Shown here: in pieces, positions 8,309-16,780 of the stretch
Position numbering within the stretch: position 1 is the stretch's first letter
Layout: each line of letters starts with the position of its first letter
Assembly (NCBI RefSeq): GCF_030209745.1
Contig: NZ_JARVRJ010000005.1
Coordinates: forward strand, 62,001-126,000
Direction of reading: 5' to 3'
DNA from: Arthrobacter sp. fls2-241-R2A-200
GTDB lineage: Bacteria; Actinomycetota; Actinomycetes; Actinomycetales; Micrococcaceae
DNA length: 64,000 bases
The notes under the pieces: generated by a model
What the model saw: the letters and a program-made list of their open reading frames with translations, nothing else
Told to the model about the DNA's origin: nothing
Database searches by the model: none
Made by a program: the position numbers and the translations under genes

Positions 8309-9645
8309 GCTCCCACCAGTTGTTGCCCGCAAACGCGCAGCACTTCCCCGGAGATGCCACCGGCGGCGTCGCTTGCCAGAAAGGCGATGGCCTCCGCCAC
8401 GTCCTGCGGCTGACCACCTTGCTTGAGCGAGTTCAGCCGACGGGCTGCTTCACGGATGGCCAATGGCATCCGGGCCGTCATCTCGGTTTCGATGAAGCCC
8501 GGGGCCACAGCATTAATGGTCCCGTGGAACGGCTGCATCAACGCCGCCGTGCACCTGACCATGCCGATCACGCCGCCCTTGGACGCTCCGTAGTTTGTCT
8601 GCCCACGGTTCCCTGCGATGCCGCTCGTGGACGCCACGGAAACAATTCGCGGAGAGTCCCGGAAATGCTCCGATCGGAGCAGTGCTTCATTGATGCGCAG
8701 CTGGGCAGCGATGTTTACGGCGATAACTGAATTCCATCGCGCCTCGTCCATGTTGGCCAGGAGCCTGTCACGGGTGATGCCGGCATTGTGCACCACAATG
8801 TCCAAGCGCCCATGTCGTTCCACCGCGTGCTCGATAATCCGGTGTCCGGCGTCGTCATTGCTGATGTCCAGCTGGAGCGCCGTCCCCCGGACCTCATTGG
8901 CCACAGCGGCAAGATGGTCCCCCGCAGCTGGGATGTCCACGGCCACGATCTTCGCGCCGTCGCGGTGGAGGGTCCGGGCGATCGCCGCACCGATTCCACG
9001 GGCAGCACCTGTCACCACGGCCACCTTGCCGGCCAGCGGCTTGTCCGTGTCCGCAGGCATGCTCCCCGACGCGGACGCAACGGTCAGGAACTGCCCATCC
9101 ACATAAGCAGATCGTCCCGAGAGGAAGAACCGCAAGGCACCCAAAGCCGAGGGGCTGGTCGTTGCCAATTCCTCCGCGAGGAGGACGCCGTTGGCGGTGG
9201 CACCCGCCCGCAACTCTTTTGCTAGCGAGCGGAGCATCCCGTCCACGCCCTGGCGAGCTGCCGCGACCGACGGCGACGACGCTGACAGCGGCGTTCTGGA
9301 CATGGTGATCACGCGTGCGTTGGCCGCAAGATCCCGCAGAGATCCCCCCGCCGTGAGCACTGGCTTGCCCAGATCACCCGGGTGCTGCAAGGCATCGAGC
9401 ACGAGGATTATGGCGCCGAGCTTTTCCCTCGGCAATGCGTTGCGGCGTACATCGAGGCCCCAACCGAGAAGGGCGGTAGCGACGTCGTCGGCGCCTGCAC
9501 TGTCACCACTGACGAGGACCGGACCGGTGATAAGCGGAGCCCCGGGTTCGTAGCGCCGGAGGACCACAGGCTGCGGCAGGCCCAGCCGTTTCGCAACATC
9601 CTTACCCAGTCCACGGCTGACCATCTGCGTGTATTTGTCTGTCAC
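8305..9645 (-). CDS. High-molecular-weight 3-oxoacyl-(ACP/CoA) reductase, FabG4 type
   Basis: 446 residues, about 200 more than ordinary FabG. An N-terminal degenerate Rossmann-like domain (1-200) precedes a full SDR domain with VVTGAARGIG near 210, NAGITRD, and the active-site Tyr and Lys in NYGASKGG near 350. Length and motifs match mycobacterial FabG4 (Rv0242c), which is NADH-dependent and acts on 3-oxoacyl/(3R)-hydroxyacyl-CoA. The GTG start is 8 nt after the thiolase stop, with AGGGGGGA just upstream. In this operon it probably works in the oxidative direction, (3R)-hydroxyacyl-CoA to 3-oxoacyl-CoA. Confidence 0.9.
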   Translation of the reverse strand: MTDKYTQMVSRGLGKDVAKRLGLPQPVVLRRYEPGAPLITGPVLVSGDSAGADDVATALLGWGLDVRRNALPREKLGAIILVLDALQHPGDLGKPVLTAGGSLRDLAANARVITMSRTPLSASSPSVAAARQGVDGMLRSLAKELRAGATANGVLLAEELATTSPSALGALRFFLSGRSAYVDGQFLTVASASGSMPADTDKPLAGKVAVVTGAARGIGAAIARTLHRDGAKIVAVDIPAAGDHLAAVANEVRGTALQLDISNDDAGHRIIEHAVERHGRLDIVVHNAGITRDRLLANMDEARWNSVIAVNIAAQLRINEALLRSEHFRDSPRIVSVASTSGIAGNRGQTNYGASKGGVIGMVRCTAALMQPFHGTINAVAPGFIETEMTARMPLAIREAARRLNSLKQGGQPQDVAEAIAFLASDAAGGISGEVLRVCGQQLVGA

Positions 9646-9653
9646 TGTCCCCC

Positions 9654-11006
9654 CTACGCTGATTCCAAGATGGCAACGACGCCTTGGCCGCCCGCAGCGC
9701 AGACTGAGATTAGCCCCCGCGTTGGCCTGCCTTCAGTGAGCGCTTTTTCATGCAGCATCTTTGCCAATGAAGCCACGATCCTGCCACCGGTGGCGGCAAA
9801 GGGGTGTCCGGCGGCAAGGGAGGAACCGTTGACGTTGAGCTTGGCCCGGTCCACCTTCCCCAACGCGCCCGGCAGGCCTAGCCGGGTACGGCCGAACTCT
9901 TCGTCTTCCCAGGCAGCCAAGGTACTGAGCACCGTTCCAGCGAAGGCTTCGTGGATTTCGAAGAAGTCGATGTCCTCGAAGGTGAGTCCTTGGCGCGCCA
10001 GCAGGCGTGGCACCGCGAACACGGGTGCCATGAGGAGGCCATCCTTACCGTGGACGAAGTCGACGGCGGCCGCCTCACCATCCACCACGGTGGCAAGCGT
10101 GGGCAAGCCGCGGCTGTTAGCCCACTCTTCAGACGCCAGCAGGACGGTGGCGGCACCGTCAGTGAGCGGCGTTGAGTTTCCTGCTGTCATAGTGGCCTCG
10201 GAGCCGAGGGTCTTACCGAATACGGGCTTCAAGGAGGCCAGCTTTTCCAGCGAGGTGTCGGCGCGGAGGTTGGAGTCGCGGTTCAGGCCCCGGTACGGGG
10301 TGAGGAGGTCATCGAAGAACCCCCTCTGGTAGGCGGCTGCGAGGTTGCGGTGGCTGTTGTAGGCGAGCTCATCCTGGGCCTCGCGGGTGACTTTCCACTG
10401 GGCGGTGGTCAGCGCCTGGTGTTCACCCATGGATAACCCGGTCCGCGGCTCGCCGGTATTGGGCGCATCGGGAGCGAGATCCTTGGGACGGATCCGGCTG
10501 ATGACCTTGAGCTTTTGCGCGGGCGTCTTGGCGCGGTTGAGGTCAAGGAGGATTTCCCGGAGGCCTTCGCTGACGGCAATGGGAGCATCGGAGGCCGAGT
10601 CCACGCCACCGGCAATTCCGGAGTCGATCTGCCCGAGCCTGATCTTGTTGGACAGGCCCAGCACTGTTTCAAGTCCCGTGGCGCACGCCTGCTGAAGATC
10701 ATAGGCGGGAGTTTCCGGGGCCAGTGAGGAGCCCAGCACAGCCTCGCGGGTGAGATTGAAGTCGCGGGAATGCTTCAAGACGGCGCCGGCGGCAACCTCT
10801 CCGATCCGCTCATCCTGGAGCCCGAACCGTGCGATCAAGCCTTCAAGGGCAGCCGTGAGCATGTCCTGGTTGGAGGACTTCACGTAGGCACCTCCCGTGC
10901 GGGCAAAGGGAATCCTGTTGCCACCCACGATGAACGCCCTGCGAGTTGTTCCTGGCGCCTGCTGTGCCTGTCGATCTCCTCCGGTGGTCATGTCCGCTGC
11001 AGCCAT
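9654..11006 (-). CDS. Acetyl-CoA C-acyltransferase (thiolase), FadA2/FadI-like
   Basis: 450 residues. Catalytic Cys in LQQACATGLE near 105, catalytic His in AAGHPFAATGGR near 396, and C-terminal Cys in SVCAAGGQG near 435: the complete thiolase set. It should cleave 3-oxoacyl-CoA to acetyl-CoA plus a shortened acyl-CoA. The ATG at 11006 has AGGAG 6 nt upstream; a longer in-frame extension would cross the palindromic operator and is rejected. First gene of the operon, divergent from a TetR gene across a 62-bp gap. Confidence 0.92.
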   Translation of the reverse strand: MAAADMTTGGDRQAQQAPGTTRRAFIVGGNRIPFARTGGAYVKSSNQDMLTAALEGLIARFGLQDERIGEVAAGAVLKHSRDFNLTREAVLGSSLAPETPAYDLQQACATGLETVLGLSNKIRLGQIDSGIAGGVDSASDAPIAVSEGLREILLDLNRAKTPAQKLKVISRIRPKDLAPDAPNTGEPRTGLSMGEHQALTTAQWKVTREAQDELAYNSHRNLAAAYQRGFFDDLLTPYRGLNRDSNLRADTSLEKLASLKPVFGKTLGSEATMTAGNSTPLTDGAATVLLASEEWANSRGLPTLATVVDGEAAAVDFVHGKDGLLMAPVFAVPRLLARQGLTFEDIDFFEIHEAFAGTVLSTLAAWEDEEFGRTRLGLPGALGKVDRAKLNVNGSSLAAGHPFAATGGRIVASLAKMLHEKALTEGRPTRGLISVCAAGGQGVVAILESA

Positions 11007-11037
11007 GGATGTCTCCTTCGATCGAATGCCAGTTACT

Positions 11038-11068
11038 GATACCCAGCGTACCTGATACGCTGGGTATC
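11038..11068. promoter_or_regulatory. Perfect 31-bp palindromic operator for the divergent TetR regulator
   Basis: GATACCCAGCGTA (11038-11050), 5-nt spacer CCTGA, then the exact reverse complement TACGCTGGGTATC (11056-11068). It abuts the TetR GTG start and lies 32 nt upstream of the thiolase start, so bound repressor would block both directions. A partial copy (TGATACCAG) occurs just after the TetR stop, upstream of the acyl-CoA oxidase. Confidence 0.85.
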
Positions 11069-11773
11069 GTGAACAGCCAATCCCCGGAAGCCGACACCCT
11101 GCCGAACCGTGCGGACACCAATGAGCCAATCCCCGGAATGGATGGCCGGTCCGTGCGCTGGCAATCCCATCGTGAAGAGCGGCGCAGGGAACTCATTAAG
11201 GCAGCACGGAAAGCGGTGCACCGGTTCGGCAGCGATGCCTCCATGGAGGACATCGCTGGAGCCGCAGGGACGTCCAAGTCGGTCTTCTATCGTTATTTCG
11301 GGGACAAAGCCGGGCTGCAGCAAGCTATGGGCGAGCTCGTCCTGGGCCAGATGCAGCGCCGCATGCAGGAAGCCGCCCAGCTTGCGCAAACGCCACGCGA
11401 AGGCTTGTTCGCCATGGTCTCCGCGTACCTCCAAATGGCCGATTCGAGCCCCAACGTCTACGCGTTCATTACCCGGCCCAGCCCGGGAGACGCGTCCAGC
11501 CAAGACGCCATTGCCGCATCCGGGGCCCTGGGCAACTTCTTTGAGCAGGTCAGCGACATGATCGCCACGCCCATGCGGGAATTTCTCGGACCAGAGAAGG
11601 AAGCCGTCATTGTCTACTGGCCCACCGCTGCCATCGGGCTGGTCAGGAACGCCGGCGAGATGTGGCTTGGGAGCCCGGCCAGCCCAGCCAAGCCAGACCA
11701 AGCCACCATGGCCGCGCGAATTACGGACTGGCTATGCCTGGGCATCGCCCCTGAACTCAAAACCACCACCTGA
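11069..11773 (+). CDS. TetR family transcriptional regulator of the beta-oxidation locus
   Basis: 234 residues. The N-terminal DNA-binding domain has the HTH SMEDIAGAAGTSKSVFYRYF followed by GDKAGL at about residues 55-80, and a variable all-helical ligand domain follows. The GTG at 11069 directly follows the palindrome, leaving no separate ribosome-binding site, so the mRNA may be leaderless (TACGCT at 11056-11061 could be the -10). Divergent from thiolase-FabG-MaoC and 45 nt upstream of the acyl-CoA oxidase. An acyl-CoA ligand would fit the context; this is inference. Confidence 0.88.
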   Translation: MNSQSPEADTLPNRADTNEPIPGMDGRSVRWQSHREERRRELIKAARKAVHRFGSDASMEDIAGAAGTSKSVFYRYFGDKAGLQQAMGELVLGQMQRRMQEAAQLAQTPREGLFAMVSAYLQMADSSPNVYAFITRPSPGDASSQDAIAASGALGNFFEQVSDMIATPMREFLGPEKEAVIVYWPTAAIGLVRNAGEMWLGSPASPAKPDQATMAARITDWLCLGIAPELKTTT

Positions 11774-11818
11774 TACCAGTAACGACTCATCAGTTGTCGG
11801 ACCAAAGAAGGAATCAAC

Positions 11819-13918
11819 ATGACTGAAGTAGTGGACAGAACCGCATCGCAGCATCAGCCCTCGGGCAAACGCGTTGAGGCCTCGGCCGCGGAACCCGTTG
11901 TGAATGTAGCTGCGCTGGGCGAACAGCTCCTGGGCAAGTGGGCACATATCCGGCGCGAAGCCCGTGCAGTGGCGGGCAACCCATCCGTGCAGAAAATTGA
12001 GGGGCTGTCCCACACTGAGCACCGGGCCCGGGTCTTCGAGCAGCTGAAGTTCCTCGTCGACAACAACGCCGTCCACCGAGCCTTCCCTTCCCGCTTGGGT
12101 GGTTCGGACGACCACGGCGGAAACATCGCCGGCTTTGAGGAAATCGTTACGGCCGACCCCTCCCTCCAAATCAAGGCAGGCGTCCAGTGGGGTCTCTTTG
12201 GCTCCGCCGTCATGCACCTCGGAACCAAGGAACACCAGGACAAATGGTTGCCGGGCATCATGAGCCTGGAGATCCCCGGTTGCTTCGCCATGACCGAAAC
12301 GGGACATGGGTCCGACGTCGCCAGCATCGCCACCACGGCCACGTACCACCCGGAGAGCCAGGAATTCGTGGTCAACACACCGTTCCGCGCAGCGTGGAAG
12401 GACTACATTGGCAACGCTGCAACAGATGGCCTGGCCGCCGTCGTGTTTGCGCAGTTGGTCACCAAGGACGTCAACCACGGCGTCCATGCTTTCTATGTTG
12501 AGCTCCGGGATCCGGACACAAAGGAATTCCTCCCGGGCATCGGCGGCGAGGACGACGGGATCAAGGGTGGCCTGAACGGCATCGATAACGGCCGGCTTCA
12601 CTTCACGAACGTCCGGATCCCCCGCACTAACCTCTTGAACCGCTACGGTGATGTAGCCGCGGACGGCACCTACTCCTCCCCTATCCAGAGCCCGGGCCGC
12701 CGCTTCTTCACGATGCTGGGAACCTTGGTCCAAGGCCGTGTCTCCCTTGACGGGGCGGCAGTCGCCGCGAGCAAGGTGGCTCTCAAGACCGCCATTCAAT
12801 ACGCCACGGAGCGCCGCCAGTTCAATGCTTCGTCTCACACGGACGAGGAAGTCCTGCTGGACTACCAGCGGCACCAGCGCCGGCTGTTCACCCGTTTGGC
12901 CACCACCTACGCAGCCAGCTTTGCCCACGAACAATTGCTGCAGAAGTTCGATGACGTGTTCTCCGGCGCGCACGACTCAGACGCCGATCGACAGGACCTC
13001 GAGACGCTGGCGGCCGCGCTCAAGCCGCTCAGCACCTGGCACGCCCTCGACACACTGCAGGAGTGCCGCGAAGCCTGTGGTGGCGCCGGCTTCCTGATCG
13101 AAAACCGTTTTGCGTCGCTGCGGGCGGACCTGGATGTCTACGTCACCTTCGAGGGCGACAACACCGTTCTGCTGCAGTTGGTAGCCAAACGTCTCCTGGC
13201 TGACTACGCCAAAGAATTCCGCGGGGCCGATTTCGGCGTCCTTGCCCGCTACGTGGTGGACCAGGCTGCCGGGGTTGCCCTGCACCGGACGGGGCTGCGG
13301 CAGGTGGCCCAGTTCGTCGCCGATACCGGTTCCGTCCAGAAGGCAGCGCTGGCGTTGCGCGATGAGGAAGGTCAGCGGACTCTGCTCACTGACCGTGTGC
13401 AGTCCATGGTGGCGGAGGTTGGCGCGGCACTGAAGGGCGCCAATAAACTGCCCCAGCACCAGGCTGCGGCGCTCTTCAACCAGCACCAGAACGAACTCAT
13501 CGAAGCGGCGAACGCCCATGCGGAGCTCTTGCAATGGGAAGCGTTCACCGAGGCGCTGGGCGAGGTCACGGACGAAGGCACCAAGCGAGTCCTGACGTGG
13601 TTGCGTGATCTCTTCGGATTGTCGCTCATTGAGAAGCACCTGTCCTGGTATCTCATGAACGGCCGGCTCTCTATGCAGCGCGGCCGGACGGTGGGTGCCT
13701 ACATCAACCGTTTGCTGGTCAAAATACGGCCTCATGCCGTGGACTTGGTGGATGCTTTCGGATACGGCCCGGAGCATCTGCGAGCTGCGATCGCCACCGG
13801 GGCAGAGTCCGTCCGGCAGGACGAAGCCGCCAAATATTTCAGGGAACAGCGCGCCAGCGGCAGCGCGCCGGCGGATGAAAAAGCCTTGCTGGCATTGAAA
13901 GCCGCCAGGCCCCGTTAG
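11819..13918 (+). CDS. Acyl-CoA oxidase (ACOX type), first step of beta-oxidation
   Basis: 699 residues, the length of peroxisomal-type acyl-CoA oxidases and far longer than acyl-CoA dehydrogenases (about 380-600). Oxidase-like features are CFAMTETGHGSDV near 160, YATERRQF, ECREACGGAGF and FEGDNTVLLQLVAKRLL, plus a long C-terminal helical part. FAD-dependent oxidation of acyl-CoA to trans-2-enoyl-CoA passes electrons to O2, giving H2O2. Acyl-CoA oxidases have been described from Arthrobacter. The ATG has AAGGA 7 nt upstream; it follows the TetR gene by 45 nt and is probably cotranscribed. An acyl-CoA dehydrogenase (FadE5-like) reading was considered and is less likely. Confidence 0.85.
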   Translation: MTEVVDRTASQHQPSGKRVEASAAEPVVNVAALGEQLLGKWAHIRREARAVAGNPSVQKIEGLSHTEHRARVFEQLKFLVDNNAVHRAFPSRLGGSDDHGGNIAGFEEIVTADPSLQIKAGVQWGLFGSAVMHLGTKEHQDKWLPGIMSLEIPGCFAMTETGHGSDVASIATTATYHPESQEFVVNTPFRAAWKDYIGNAATDGLAAVVFAQLVTKDVNHGVHAFYVELRDPDTKEFLPGIGGEDDGIKGGLNGIDNGRLHFTNVRIPRTNLLNRYGDVAADGTYSSPIQSPGRRFFTMLGTLVQGRVSLDGAAVAASKVALKTAIQYATERRQFNASSHTDEEVLLDYQRHQRRLFTRLATTYAASFAHEQLLQKFDDVFSGAHDSDADRQDLETLAAALKPLSTWHALDTLQECREACGGAGFLIENRFASLRADLDVYVTFEGDNTVLLQLVAKRLLADYAKEFRGADFGVLARYVVDQAAGVALHRTGLRQVAQFVADTGSVQKAALALRDEEGQRTLLTDRVQSMVAEVGAALKGANKLPQHQAAALFNQHQNELIEAANAHAELLQWEAFTEALGEVTDEGTKRVLTWLRDLFGLSLIEKHLSWYLMNGRLSMQRGRTVGAYINRLLVKIRPHAVDLVDAFGYGPEHLRAAIATGAESVRQDEAAKYFREQRASGSAPADEKALLALKAARPR

Positions 13919-13940
13919 GAGCCGCGCGCAGGACACGAAC

Positions 13941-13975
13941 GACGGCGCCGTCCCCACTTAGGGGGCGGCGCCGTC
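13941..13975. terminator. Hairpin between the convergent acyl-CoA oxidase and glgM genes
   Basis: 15-bp GC-rich arms (13941-13955, 13961-13975; one G-U) enclose loop ACTTA. There is no T run, but its position between two convergent stops suggests a shared terminator. Confidence 0.6.
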
Positions 13976-14006
13976 GAACGCGGTCTGCTGTTTGGGACGC
14001 TAGGGG

Positions 14007-15203
14007 TCAGCGCAAGACTGAACGGTAGACCTCGAGCGTCGCCTCGGTAATGGACTCCCAAGAAAAGTGTTCTTCGGCCCGACGTCGGCCTGCGACGCCC
14101 ATCTGGCGGGCGCGGGCCGGATCTGCCACCACCTCGTTCAACGCAGCGGCGAAATCACTGACGAACTTTTCCGGATCGAGCGGTGTCCCCGTTCCGTCCG
14201 TCACCTGCTCCAGTTGGACCAGCAAGCCGGTTTCTCCGTGCTGGACCACCTCCGGAATGCCACCCGTCGCGCTGGCCACAACGGCTGCACCACACGCCAT
14301 CGCTTCGAGGTTGACGATCCCCAAGGGCTCATAGATGGAGGGGCAGGCAAAGGCCGTGGCATGGCTGAGGACCTGGATCAGCTCCCGGCGTGGGAGCATC
14401 CGCTCGATCAGGACCACGCCCTGGCGCTTCGCCTGAAGATCCTCGATCAGGCGTGCGGTCTCAGCGGCGAGCTCCGGTGTGTCGGCCGCGCCCAAGCAGA
14501 GGACCAGTTGCACGTCATCGGGCAGGCTTGAAGCTGCCCGCAACAAGTACGGAACACCCTTTTGGCGGGTGTTGCGCCCCACGAACACCACACTGGGCTT
14601 GTCCGGATCGATCCCAAGAGCGCGGATCGCATCGACCTCTTCGTCCCTTTCCCACAAGGAAACGTCAATCCCGTTGTGCACCACCTTGACCTTGTTCGGG
14701 TCCACGTTCGGATAGCTGCGGAGGATGTCTTTCCGCATCCCGTCCGAAACGGCAATGATGGCGTCGGCGGCTTCGTAGGCCGTTTTTTCGACCCATGAAG
14801 ACAGTGCGTAGCCACCACCGAGCTGTTCAGACTTCCACGGGCGGAGCGGCTCAAGGCTGTGGGCGCTCAACACGTGGGGAATGCCATGGAGCAAGGACGC
14901 CAAGTGGCCTGCCATGTTCGCGTACCACGTATGCGAGTGCACAAGGTCCGCTCCCGCGATGTCCGGAACGATCCTCAGGTCCACGCCGAGCGTTTGGATG
15001 GCGGCGTTGGCTCCGCCGAGCTCATCCGGGGTCGCATAAGACTCAACCGATGCCCCGTGGTAGTCGGAATCACGGGGCGAACCGAACGCCCGCACATGGA
15101 GTTCGACGTGCTTCGCAAGCACGCGGCTGAGCTCGGCAACATGGACGCCGGCACCGCCATATATTTCCGGAGGGAACTCTTTAGTCACAATGTCTATTCG
15201 CAC
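14007..15203 (-). CDS. glgM: GT4 glycogen synthase / alpha-maltose-1-phosphate synthase
   Basis: 398-residue retaining glycosyltransferase family 4 enzyme. The N-terminal loop KEFPPEIYGGAG binds nucleotide sugar, and the C-terminal EPLGIVNLE (E-x7-E) and GIPEVV motifs bind the ADP-glucose donor. In mycobacteria the orthologous protein (Rv1212c, formerly glgA) was shown to be GlgM, joining ADP-glucose and glucose-1-phosphate to maltose-1-phosphate for the GlgE pathway; the same is likely here. The GTG at 15203 is chosen by alignment to family N-termini; TTG at 15212 is an alternative. Divergent from glgC, which supplies ADP-glucose. Confidence 0.88.
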   Translation of the reverse strand: MRIDIVTKEFPPEIYGGAGVHVAELSRVLAKHVELHVRAFGSPRDSDYHGASVESYATPDELGGANAAIQTLGVDLRIVPDIAGADLVHSHTWYANMAGHLASLLHGIPHVLSAHSLEPLRPWKSEQLGGGYALSSWVEKTAYEAADAIIAVSDGMRKDILRSYPNVDPNKVKVVHNGIDVSLWERDEEVDAIRALGIDPDKPSVVFVGRNTRQKGVPYLLRAASSLPDDVQLVLCLGAADTPELAAETARLIEDLQAKRQGVVLIERMLPRRELIQVLSHATAFACPSIYEPLGIVNLEAMACGAAVVASATGGIPEVVQHGETGLLVQLEQVTDGTGTPLDPEKFVSDFAAALNEVVADPARARQMGVAGRRRAEEHFSWESITEATLEVYRSVLR

Positions 15204-15248
15204 GCTAACCAACGTAGTCGTTCCCGCGTATGTGTTCTAGTGTGAAAG

Positions 15249-15269
15249 AGTCCGGAAAATCGGACTTTT
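15249..15269 (+). promoter_or_regulatory. Small stem-loop with T run in the glgC leader
   Basis: AGTCCG (15249-15254) and CGGACT (15261-15266) enclose a 6-nt loop and are followed by TTT, 35 nt before the glgC start. It resembles a weak terminator or attenuator. The only evidence is the fold. Confidence 0.3.
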
Positions 15270-15303
15270 GGGGGAATACGAAGACGTACGGGGAGCTGTG
15301 ACC

Positions 15304-16710
15304 ATGGCGTTGAAGAAAGTTTTGGCAATCGTATTGGCAGGCGGGGAAGGCAACCGCCTCATGCCGCTGACAGCGGACCGGGCCAAACCCGCGGTTCCGT
15401 TTGCCGGCGGTTACAGGTTAATTGACTTTGCACTATCCAACCTCGTTAATTCGGGATACCTGAAAATTGTTGTGCTCACGCAGTACAAATCCCATAGTTT
15501 GGACCGCCACATCTCAGAGACGTGGCGGATGTCGACGCAATTGGGCCGGTACGTAGCCTCCGTTCCGGCGCAGCAACGCGTGGGCAAGAGTTGGTTCCTG
15601 GGGAGTGCGAACGCTATCTACCAGTCCTTGAACCTCATTCACGACGACGCTCCCGACATCGTGGTTGTGGTCGGTGCTGACCACGTTTATCGCATGGACT
15701 TCTCCCAGATGGTGGAACAACACATCGCCAGCGGCGCCAAGGCCACGGTGGCAGCGGTCCGCCAGCCCCTGAACATGGCGGACCAGTTCGGTGTGATCGA
15801 AGTGGACCAGAATGATCCGCAAAAAATCGCCGCTTTCGTGGAAAAGCCGTCCAGCACCCCCGGGTTGGCAGCTGACCCCACTCAATTCCTGGCTTCCATG
15901 GGGAACTACGTCTTCAACGCCGACGCCCTCGTTGATGCCTTGCATGTGGACGCGGAGCGGCTCGACACCAAGCACGACATGGGTGGGGACATCATTCCCT
16001 ACTTCGTGGACCAAGGCGAAGCCGGTGTCTACGACTTCACGCTGAACGATATCCCGGGCGCCACGGATCGCGACCGGACGTACTGGCGCGACGTCGGTAC
16101 TATCGATTCGTTCTACGACGCCCACATGGACCTCATCTCGCCCGTGCCGGTGTTCAACCTGTACAACTCCGAGTGGCCTATCTACACCCGCCAGAGCATT
16201 TCACCGCCGGCCAAGTTCGTCCGAGGCGGCAACAACACGGTGGGTACGGCCTTGGATTCCATCGTGGCCAGCGGCGTGGTTATTTCCGGTGGCATTGTTG
16301 AAGGCTCGGTGCTTTCCAACGACGCGTACGTTGCCGCTGGGAGCCGCGTCCAGGACTCGGTCCTGATGGATAAGGTCCGTGTGGGCGAGGGCGCAGTCAT
16401 CAAGCGGGCCATTCTGGATAAGAACGTACAGGTTCCGGCCGGCGCTGCCATCGGACTGGACCCGGAGCTGGATAGGGCCCGCGGTTACAAAGTCACCGAG
16501 TCGGGGATCACGGTGCTGGCGAAGGGACAGATGGTTCCGGAGCCCGGCGAGGCTGAGCTTGCCCTCTCCGCCCAGCATCGCCGCAGCCTTCCGGAGGCGG
16601 TCAAGGCAGCAACACACGACGATCCCGATATCCGCGACTCCGCCGAAAAGGTCGCTGCCGGAATCCAAGCCCGCGTACCCGATGTTGCCCGGCAAGGAGT
16701 CGTCAACTAG
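15304..16710 (+). CDS. glgC: Glucose-1-phosphate adenylyltransferase (ADP-glucose pyrophosphorylase)
   Basis: 468 residues. The nucleotidyltransferase core has [13 protein letters not shown] and [17 protein letters not shown] at the N-terminus, [13 protein letters not shown], and [18 protein letters not shown] for glucose-1-phosphate binding. A left-handed beta-helix with repeated hexapeptides occupies about 300-410. A C-terminal tail of about 45 residues beyond the beta-helix is longer than in most relatives. It makes ADP-glucose from ATP and glucose-1-phosphate. The ATG at 15304 has GGGGAG 8 nt upstream; the in-frame upstream extension has no support. Divergent partner of glgM. Confidence 0.95.
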   Translation: MALKKVLAIVLAGGEGNRLMPLTADRAKPAVPFAGGYRLIDFALSNLVNSGYLKIVVLTQYKSHSLDRHISETWRMSTQLGRYVASVPAQQRVGKSWFLGSANAIYQSLNLIHDDAPDIVVVVGADHVYRMDFSQMVEQHIASGAKATVAAVRQPLNMADQFGVIEVDQNDPQKIAAFVEKPSSTPGLAADPTQFLASMGNYVFNADALVDALHVDAERLDTKHDMGGDIIPYFVDQGEAGVYDFTLNDIPGATDRDRTYWRDVGTIDSFYDAHMDLISPVPVFNLYNSEWPIYTRQSISPPAKFVRGGNNTVGTALDSIVASGVVISGGIVEGSVLSNDAYVAAGSRVQDSVLMDKVRVGEGAVIKRAILDKNVQVPAGAAIGLDPELDRARGYKVTESGITVLAKGQMVPEPGEAELALSAQHRRSLPEAVKAATHDDPDIRDSAEKVAAGIQARVPDVARQGVVN

Positions 16711-16767
16711 GTAGCAGGCGCCGGCGGTCACCCAGGCCCCGGGGCAGGCCGAGGTCTCTTCAGGCTG

Positions 16768-16773
16768 TAAAAT
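16768..16773 (+). promoter_or_regulatory. -10 box suggesting a leaderless transcript of the zinc-ribbon SDR gene
   Basis: TAAAAT ends 7 nt before the ATG at 16781 and no Shine-Dalgarno sequence is present, so transcription probably starts at or next to the start codon. No clear -35 is visible. Confidence 0.4.
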
Positions 16774-16780
16774 CAGTTCA

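Noticed and set aside
11819-13918. Reading this gene as FadE5 acyl-CoA dehydrogenase because of the mycobacterial neighbours
   Set aside because: The length of 699 residues and the blocks TETGHGSDV, ECREACGGAGF and FEGDNTVLLQ fit acyl-CoA oxidases better.
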